The notes beneath the pieces were generated by a model, which did no database searches, was not told the origin of the DNA, and worked only from the letters and a program-made list of their open reading frames with translations. The position numbers were made by a program, and so were the translations under genes. Source: an uncultured Methanobrevibacter sp. (GTDB taxonomy: Archaea; Methanobacteriota; Methanobacteria; Methanobacteriales; Methanobacteriaceae). From it: DNA of 21,029 nt. The DNA lies in the NCBI GenBank assembly GCA_905235495.1, contig CAJOMK010000008.1, positions 1 through 21,029 of the forward strand, given 5' to 3'. Below, piece after piece: positions 15,773 to 21,029 of the stretch (positions are counted from its first letter, which is position 1; each line of letters opens with the position of its first letter).

Positions 15773-17752
15773 CTATTTGGAACTCTCTTTCATGCTCTTT
15801 AAGTTAGTTTTTAGTACATGATAGATGTTTTCTGCACCTATGATTTCTTCCTCAGGAACATCCCATTCTGAAGGATAAAGGATAAATGGTTTTGATTGGC
15901 TTCCTCCAGCTCCTCCATGGCTTTCAACCAATTCTTCAAAGGCGCAAACCTCATCATTTAGAGCATCGTAAAAACTCTTTACTAAAATGTCTGGAGTGTG
16001 CTCGAAGGAGCTGTTTCTTTTTAAATGCTGAACGATATTGTCTCCAAAACCTTCAAGAGGATTTTCCCTTTCTATTTCATCTTTATCAAGGTAGTATATT
16101 CCATTCTTGCCTATTGCCATATCCCCATGTTCGGATGACCTGACTAATATGAATCCAATGTATTCATTGTTGACGATTTCATTAATCAATTCTGGAAACA
16201 ATTGGTTGATTTCTTCATAAGTTAATCTATGATTCCATTGAGTTAGATAAATCATTGCAAGATCATTGCAAGATTTCCTGATGCAAGAACAATGAGTTCA
16301 GATTCTGATAGTTCTTGTTCCTCATCTTTCTTGTTCCGGTTTTTAATGTAATCAATCTGGTCTGAAATGGAATGTAGGCTTCTGCAAAGTGATCTTCGTT
16401 TGAAGACATTTTAGCATACATGCTGATGTCTTGAGGAAGCAGTGATTTGATGAAATCTTCAAATGATTGTCCATATCTTTGCTTGAATGTTGTACCATTT
16501 ATCTGTCCATGGTCAGACTGTATCACGAATTTATATTCTCTTGGAGAATAATAGTTTCCATCAAACAAATGCTTTATCTGTCTGTCCATTCCCTCAAGGG
16601 CATGCCATACATCTTCATCTCTGACTCCTGAATGGTGGGCAATCTCATCATATCCTAAATATGTGGAATATGCAACATCAACTTCTCCAATCATCATGTC
16701 TCCAATCAGTGTTTGTGTGTTGATTTCCCTCATGAATACATTTGTCCCTGCTCTTACTGGAATATATGTGATTCCTCGTGAAATTCTCGGTCTGATGTTT
16801 AGAAGCCATTTAATTGGGAAATTATTTCGCTGATTATGTCCTCAAAGACCAATATAACTATACGTGTGAAATTGTTAGGGTGTGAAAAAATGGAAAACCA
16901 TGCGCCGTTATATAGTTTTTTCAAATCAGTTATTTTACTGAAAGTGAAGATTACATGTCTGTATCCCCTGAAAATAGATTGGATCTGCTTGCTCCATTAT
17001 CAACAAGCAAACCGTTTCCATCAGATATTCTTTCTTCAAGTATTTTAACCTTTGAAATTCCTGAGCATTGCATTATTTGATTGTCATTATCTTTTTCCAC
17101 CCACCTAAAAGCGGTGATATCTTCATTGTTTCCATGGAGGATTCCTGCTTGGCTGGCTCCAGTCTGTGATGATAAGTCAGTTTCCCATTTTTTAAGGGTA
17201 TGGCTTTTGCTGTCTATCATTGACTTGACAGTAGGCATATATCCCTTATCAACAGCTTCACACAAGATGTCATATGCAAGACCATAGATTTCCATGATTA
17301 TCACACCAGGGTAATTCTTGAGGTTCCCTTTTCTTTTCCTTTGAGCTTCTCTTAACATTGCACTGTAATGGGGGTTATCATCATCTTTTGCAAATATGGC
17401 TGATAGGATCATTGAAATTAACGCTATGGTCAATGGTGCTACAATTACAGCCCATCCAGAAGATCTACTCCGACAAAATGTCCGAAAAATACATATATTC
17501 CCCCATTTAAACTAAGGGCACCTATTCCAAAAGTCCAAACAAAAATGGCATTAATATCTTTGTTAGAAATGGCTAGACTACTAAATTGAAAGTTGCGATG
17601 ATAAATATGATTAGCACAACATGGCCTAAATTGCTTAATGTGAGATTCAATCCAAAGCTGATTAAATACACTCCCAATACATTTGAAATAAACAGTATAA
17701 AATATCTTGCTGATAATCCTGGTGCTTTCTTAAGTTCATCAATGTCTCTCAT
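15773..17752 (-). pseudogene. Holin-like membrane domain fused to a type I phosphodiesterase, multiply frameshifted
   Basis: Spliced across frames, this is a protein of about 660 residues resembling the bacterial fusion of a four-TM phage-holin-4 domain (N-terminus, about 17752-17380) to a phosphodiesterase/alkaline-phosphatase domain. Recognisable pieces are WETDLSSQTGASQAGILHGNN (nucleophile Thr), DNGASRSNLFSGD, NTQTLIGDMMIGEV, GYDEIAHHSG, VIQSDHGQ, VLASGNLAMIYL, VRSSEHG, HTPDILVKSFYD and FEELVESHGG. Frameshifts lie near 17581-17588, 17450-17456, 16953-16957, 16806-16813 and 16378-16384, plus an 11-bp tandem duplication at 16251-16272. The metal-binding Asp of the usual EIDGL is Tyr (EIYGL, codon TAT). 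The start is an ATG at 17752 with GGAG before it. It is almost certainly non-functional if the sequence is right. Confidence 0.8.
16251..16272. repeat. 11-bp perfect tandem duplication inside the phosphodiesterase pseudogene
   Basis: ATCATTGCAAG occurs twice back to back (16251-16261 and 16262-16272). On the coding strand it duplicates the codons around GNLAMI and shifts the frame. Removing one copy rejoins VLASGNLA to MIYLTQWNHRL. Such a change is typical of replication slippage and is not the usual homopolymer sequencing error. Confidence 0.85.
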
Positions 17753-17909
17753 AATTTTTACTCCATCTATTGTCAATCCATCCCTTATGAAATTAAGTCA
17801 GATATGTCATCTTAACTCATGGAAAATCATCTTCAATAATATATTATATTATCTTATTTAATACATTATCGATAAAAACAGTCCTAAAATATTGATAAAA
17901 TTGAACGAA

Positions 17910-18000
17910 TAAGTAAAAAAAGTAAAAATAGATTAAAAAGATAAAAAAGTTTAAAAAGATTAAAAAGATAAAAAAAAAAAAATAAAAATAAAAAATAAAA
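17910..18000 (-). terminator. Long T-tract terminator downstream of purB
   Basis: On the minus strand, immediately after the purB stop, there is about 90 bases of T-runs, including one of about 12 T. An approximate unit, TCTTTTTAA, recurs. Dense T-tracts are archaeal termination signals. The imperfect repetition probably arose by slippage. No hairpin is evident. Confidence 0.55.
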
Positions 18001-18009
18001 GGTGAGTAA

Positions 18010-19359
18010 TTAGAACCAGTCTTTAGATGATTCTAAAATCTCATCAACAATGATTTCTGCAGAACCGATGTAGGTATGAGAATCCATGATTCTTTCAACA
18101 TCTTCTTTAGAGAGGAATTGGCTTGCATCAGGGTCTTCAAGGATTAAGTCTGCAAGGAGCAATTTCTCTTTGTTTGCCTTAATAGCGTTTTTACGAGCTA
18201 CTCCATAAGCGGTTTGCTTACCCATTCCTGCTCTGGTAAGTTCTGCCATCAATCTTTCTGCCATGATTAATCCCTTGGTGAAATTCAAGTTTCTTTCAAT
18301 GTTTTCATCGTAGAAGATAAGATTGTTCATAAGTTTGATTGTAAGATTTAAGATGTAGTCACAAAGAATACAAGCTTCTGGGAACATGATTCTTTCACAA
18401 GAAGAGTTTGTCAAGTCTCTTTCGTGCCAGAGAGGGTTGTTTTCCATAGCTGCATTCACATAGGATTTTATGATTCTTGCAACACCGCAGATTCTTTCAG
18501 CAGTAATTGGGTTCATCTTATGTGGCATTGTACTGCTTCCAACTTGTTTTTCAGGGTCGAAGAATTCACTTAACTCTTGAATTTCAGTTCTTTGCAAGTT
18601 TCTGACCTCAAGAGCTATTTTGCTTAATGTAGTTGAAATGTTAGCAAGGGTTGCTATGAATTCTATATGGTTATCCCTTTGCAATACTTGGTTGGTGATT
18701 GGAGCAGGTTTGAGTCCAAGAATTTCAGATACTTTCTTATGGACTTCCCAACCTTGGGTTCCAAGTGCAGCAGTGGTTCCTACAGCACCATCCATCATAC
18801 CGAGACAGACATTCTCCTTTGCATGCAATAATCTGTCGTATTGTCTGTGAAGTTCATCTGCCCAGATTGCAAATTTCATACCATATGTTGTTGGAAGTGC
18901 ATGTTGGCCATGGGTACGGCCTATACAGACTTTTGTCTTGTTTTCTTCTGCTAATTTAAGAATGATTTTGGTTAATCTTTCGACCTTTTCTTCAAGAACT
19001 TCAATTGAGTCCTTTAGGAGTAATGAGTTGGAGCTGTCTACAATATCGTTGGATGTTGCTCCAAAGTGAACGTATTCTCCAGCTTCTCCTTCACAGACTT
19101 CACTTAATCCTTTTGAAAGGGAAGCGATATCATGTTTGGTTTCAGCTTCAATTTCACTTACACGTTCTACAGTAACAAATTTTGTGTTTGCTTTAGATTG
19201 GATTTCATCTGCAAATTCCTTTGGAATGATTCCAAGTTCTCCTTCAGCTTGAGCCAGTGCAGATTCAATATCTAACATTCTTTGTTGTTTGTTTTCTTGT
19301 TCCCAGATTCTTTTCATTTCTGGAGTTCCATATCTAAATTCAATTGGATGTATTGCCAT
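18010..19359 (-). CDS. purB: Adenylosuccinate lyase
   Basis: A cytosolic fumarase/aspartase-superfamily enzyme acting twice in purine synthesis: it cleaves SAICAR to AICAR and adenylosuccinate to AMP, releasing fumarate each time. The 449 residues match the family. It shows EAETKHDIASL (71-81), HFGATSNDIVDS (98-109), GRTHGQHALPT (147-157) with the catalytic His, and the signature GSSTMPHKMNP (274-284) holding the catalytic Ser loop. AGGAG at 19371-19367 precedes the ATG. It is a stand-alone leftward gene with no neighbouring purine genes and is intact, in contrast to the broken genes to its left. Confidence 0.97.
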   Translation of the reverse strand: MAIHPIEFRYGTPEMKRIWEQENKQQRMLDIESALAQAEGELGIIPKEFADEIQSKANTKFVTVERVSEIEAETKHDIASLSKGLSEVCEGEAGEYVHFGATSNDIVDSSNSLLLKDSIEVLEEKVERLTKIILKLAEENKTKVCIGRTHGQHALPTTYGMKFAIWADELHRQYDRLLHAKENVCLGMMDGAVGTTAALGTQGWEVHKKVSEILGLKPAPITNQVLQRDNHIEFIATLANISTTLSKIALEVRNLQRTEIQELSEFFDPEKQVGSSTMPHKMNPITAERICGVARIIKSYVNAAMENNPLWHERDLTNSSCERIMFPEACILCDYILNLTIKLMNNLIFYDENIERNLNFTKGLIMAERLMAELTRAGMGKQTAYGVARKNAIKANKEKLLLADLILEDPDASQFLSKEDVERIMDSHTYIGSAEIIVDEILESSKDWF

Positions 19360-19629
19360 TTAAATTCTCCTATATTTTAGATAATTTTCATTTAATATCA
19401 ATTTTTAATTTTTAAAATCATAATTTTAAATCATATATTTTAAAATACATATTCATTTTTGAATTTTAGATTAAATATATTTTATTAATTTTTACATGAT
19501 TTGCATCAATTTTTGGAAAATTTTTAAAATTTTTAGAAAAATTTATTAATAACAATAATATACTATTATTAGAAAAATATTAGATTATTTTTTTATTAAT
19601 TAATTTTATTTTTATTATGGGGGATATGT
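19360..19629. promoter_or_regulatory. Divergent promoter region between purB and the CPBP genes
   Basis: The interval has no coding frame and is nearly all A+T. It must contain the leftward purB promoter and the rightward CPBP promoter, but TATA-like strings are too common to pick one. An inverted repeat, AATAATA-TAC-TATTATT, lies at 19554-19570, about 60 bases before the CPBP ATG, and could be an operator. GGGGGAT at about 19619-19625 is the ribosome binding site. Confidence 0.35.
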
Positions 19630-20434
19630 ATGGATTTTAGTGTTAAGGATTTTAATGTAAGGCTTCGAACAATCACTCTTTTAGAAGCGGGAATAGCTAT
19701 GGTCATATGCTTATTTTTAGCAGGATACATCTATGATTTCATTGGTTTTGCAAATGATGAATTCTTCTCAATAATCTTTGATTTATGCATAATGGGATTT
19801 TCTTTTGCCATTGCATGCATTGGAACAAGAGGATTCACAAAGGATGTAAACGAGGTTTTTGAATTTGGAAATGCCTTTAAAATTGTGGCTCTAGCGATTA
19901 TCAACTTTCTTTTTTGCAATATTTTAGTTAATCTTTGTACAAGTGCATGTTTGGTTTTCACAATTGCCTCTCCAAGTTTTCTTATGGCAGCAGGACCAGG
20001 TTTTACAGATCCTTTGACTTTATTTTTAGGGTTTATTGTAGCTGTGTTCATCGCACCTATTGCTGAAGAATTGTTATTTAGGGGAGTCATATTTAACAGA
20101 TTGAAAATCATAAAAGGAGCACCATTTGCAATATTTGTATCTTCAATCATTTTTGGTTCACTTCATTTTTATGGAGGTGCACCTTTACTGCATGTAATGA
20201 CTGCAACCGTATTTGGAATGCTGATGTGTGTATTCTATATGAAATGACAATATCCTTATGAACATTTCAGTTCATTTTTTAGGAAATCTATTGGTGTATA
20301 TCAATGATTATACTCCTTTATTATCGATTTTAACTTATGATCCATTTGCAGAAATAACTGGATTATTATGTTTGTTTTCAGTGATTTTCGTTCCTGCACA
20401 CATTATTTATTATGCTCGAAAATTTAATAATTAA
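19630..20434 (+). pseudogene. CPBP-family intramembrane protease homologue with one frameshift
   Basis: A polytopic CPBP (Abi/CAAX-protease) family protein. Residues 1-205 include several membrane segments, the EExxxR motif EELLFRG (146-152) and the His motif FGSLHF (175-180). The frame then stops at a TGA (20245-20247) just after VFYMK. In another frame the protein continues as NILMNISVHFLGNLL and on to FVPAHIIYYARKFNN, ending at a TAA at 20432-20434. That tail carries the third conserved motif, His-x-x-x-Asn. Two missing bases (or one extra) after ATGAAA explain the break. Joined, it would be about 267 residues, normal for the family. Family members cleave prenylated proteins or process peptides and anti-sigma-like partners; the role here is unknown. 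Confidence 0.82.
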
Positions 20435-20562
20435 ACTCTTGTCATTTATGTGTTTGCATTCAATAAGTAAATTATTTATAATATTATTTAGTATATTATT
20501 ATAGATTTTTAATTAATTTTTAATTAATTTATTTTAAAATTTTTATTAATTTGGTGCATAAA

Positions 20563-21029
20563 ATGGATTTTGATGTATCTGACTTCAATGTAAGGCTAAG
20601 GACAATAAGGATTATGGAACTGGCTTTGGCAATCTTTGTTGCATTTGTCATAACATTGGTTCTACCTCTATTATTTCCTGTCTTAGAAAATGATGGGGAT
20701 TTAATTGTCATGCCATTCATGATACTGTTGCTCTTGTTCTTTGTATGGGCATTAAGAGGTACTCATGGTTTGAAAAATAACTTTTCAAAGATTTTTGAAA
20801 GGGATAATAGGCGTGAGATTCTTTATATATTCATAATAAATCTTTTATTCGCATTTATTATTGTGGCAATTGTTTCAAATTTTGACATATTCATGAGTTT
20901 TGTATATCCTGAGAACGTACCTGTGTTTGATTTTCTTCCAGAAGCTTTGGACACCTCTTCTTTACTTTTCGAGGTATTGTCTTCAATCATAATTGCACCG
21001 GTACTTGAAGAACTTTTGTTTAGGGGAGT
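20563..21029 (+). CDS. CPBP-family intramembrane protease homologue (partial, runs off the right edge)
   Basis: The ATG at 20563 follows GGTG at 20553-20556. The frame is open for 155 codons to the window end. The N-terminus MDFDVSDFNVRLRTIRIMELALA closely matches that of the preceding gene (MDFSVKDFNVRLRTITLLEAG), so the two are tandem paralogues. Several hydrophobic segments follow, and the sequence reaches APVLEELLFRG, the EExxxR catalytic motif, before being cut. The middle is much more diverged than the ends. It is intact so far as visible. It may compensate for the frameshifted copy upstream. Confidence 0.85.
   Translation, partial: MDFDVSDFNVRLRTIRIMELALAIFVAFVITLVLPLLFPVLENDGDLIVMPFMILLLLFFVWALRGTHGLKNNFSKIFERDNRREILYIFIINLLFAFIIVAIVSNFDIFMSFVYPENVPVFDFLPEALDTSSLLFEVLSSIIIAPVLEELLFRG

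Noticed and set aside
17910..18000. A-rich repetitive stretch as a CRISPR leader or array
   Set aside because: The units are short, imperfect and homopolymeric with no unique spacers. They fit a T-tract terminator for purB.
19554..19570. Inverted repeat AATAATA-TAC-TATTATT as a terminator hairpin
   Set aside because: It is made only of A-T pairs in A+T-rich DNA, with a 3-nt loop and upstream of a gene. It is weak and could be chance, so it is only mentioned as a possible operator.

Overview
The window looks like a chromosomal segment of a gut-type methanogenic archaeon close to Methanobrevibacter. The reasons are very low G+C, archaeal promoters (a TATA box plus an ATGC initiator before the tRNA gene), GGTG/GGAG ribosome binding sites, T-tract terminators, a trp operon preceded by TGTACA-like boxes as in Methanothermobacter, and archaeal-style protein sequences. 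The genus assignment is inference; no 16S or other marker gene is present.

Layout. At 1-342 lie the first ten codons of a leftward gene and a regulatory region with a 21-nt direct repeat and several TGTACA/TATACA boxes. At 343-7225 is a complete, intact tryptophan operon in the order trpE-G-D-C-F-B-A, which takes chorismate to tryptophan. At 7352-10309, convergent to it, are an NSS-family Na+-coupled amino-acid symporter and a MATE exporter. At 10362-13070, leftward, are a broken family-1 uracil-DNA glycosylase, an intact acyltransferase-3 membrane protein and a badly broken flavodoxin-like gene. A tRNA-Ala(GGC) is at 13261-13333. TatD nuclease and a TcdA/ThiF-type E1-like enzyme are divergent at 13627-15206. 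A NimA-like FMN-binding protein and a holin-phosphodiesterase fusion, both broken, occupy 15265-17752. purB is at 18010-19359. Two tandem CPBP membrane-protease paralogues run to the right edge; the first is frameshifted and the second is cut by the window end.

How the genes work together. The seven trp genes form one pathway. The NSS transporter sits against the operon end, and its start region carries a TATACATA palindrome resembling elements in the trp promoter. A tryptophan-import role and shared control by a TrpY-like repressor are therefore reasonable hypotheses. The rest is a mix of housekeeping genes and accessory envelope or redox genes.

The strongest anomaly is the distribution of lesions. 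I count about 14 indels plus one nonsense codon, confined to five genes (about 4.7 kb), against none in about 14 kb of other coding sequence. Many are in short homopolymers, which also fits consensus error. However, an 11-bp tandem duplication, an in-frame TGA and lost conserved residues point to real decay for at least two genes. A second distinct find is a remnant copy of the trpC 3' end in the trpC-trpF gap, overlapping the trpF start. I found no clear undescribed defence or mobile system.
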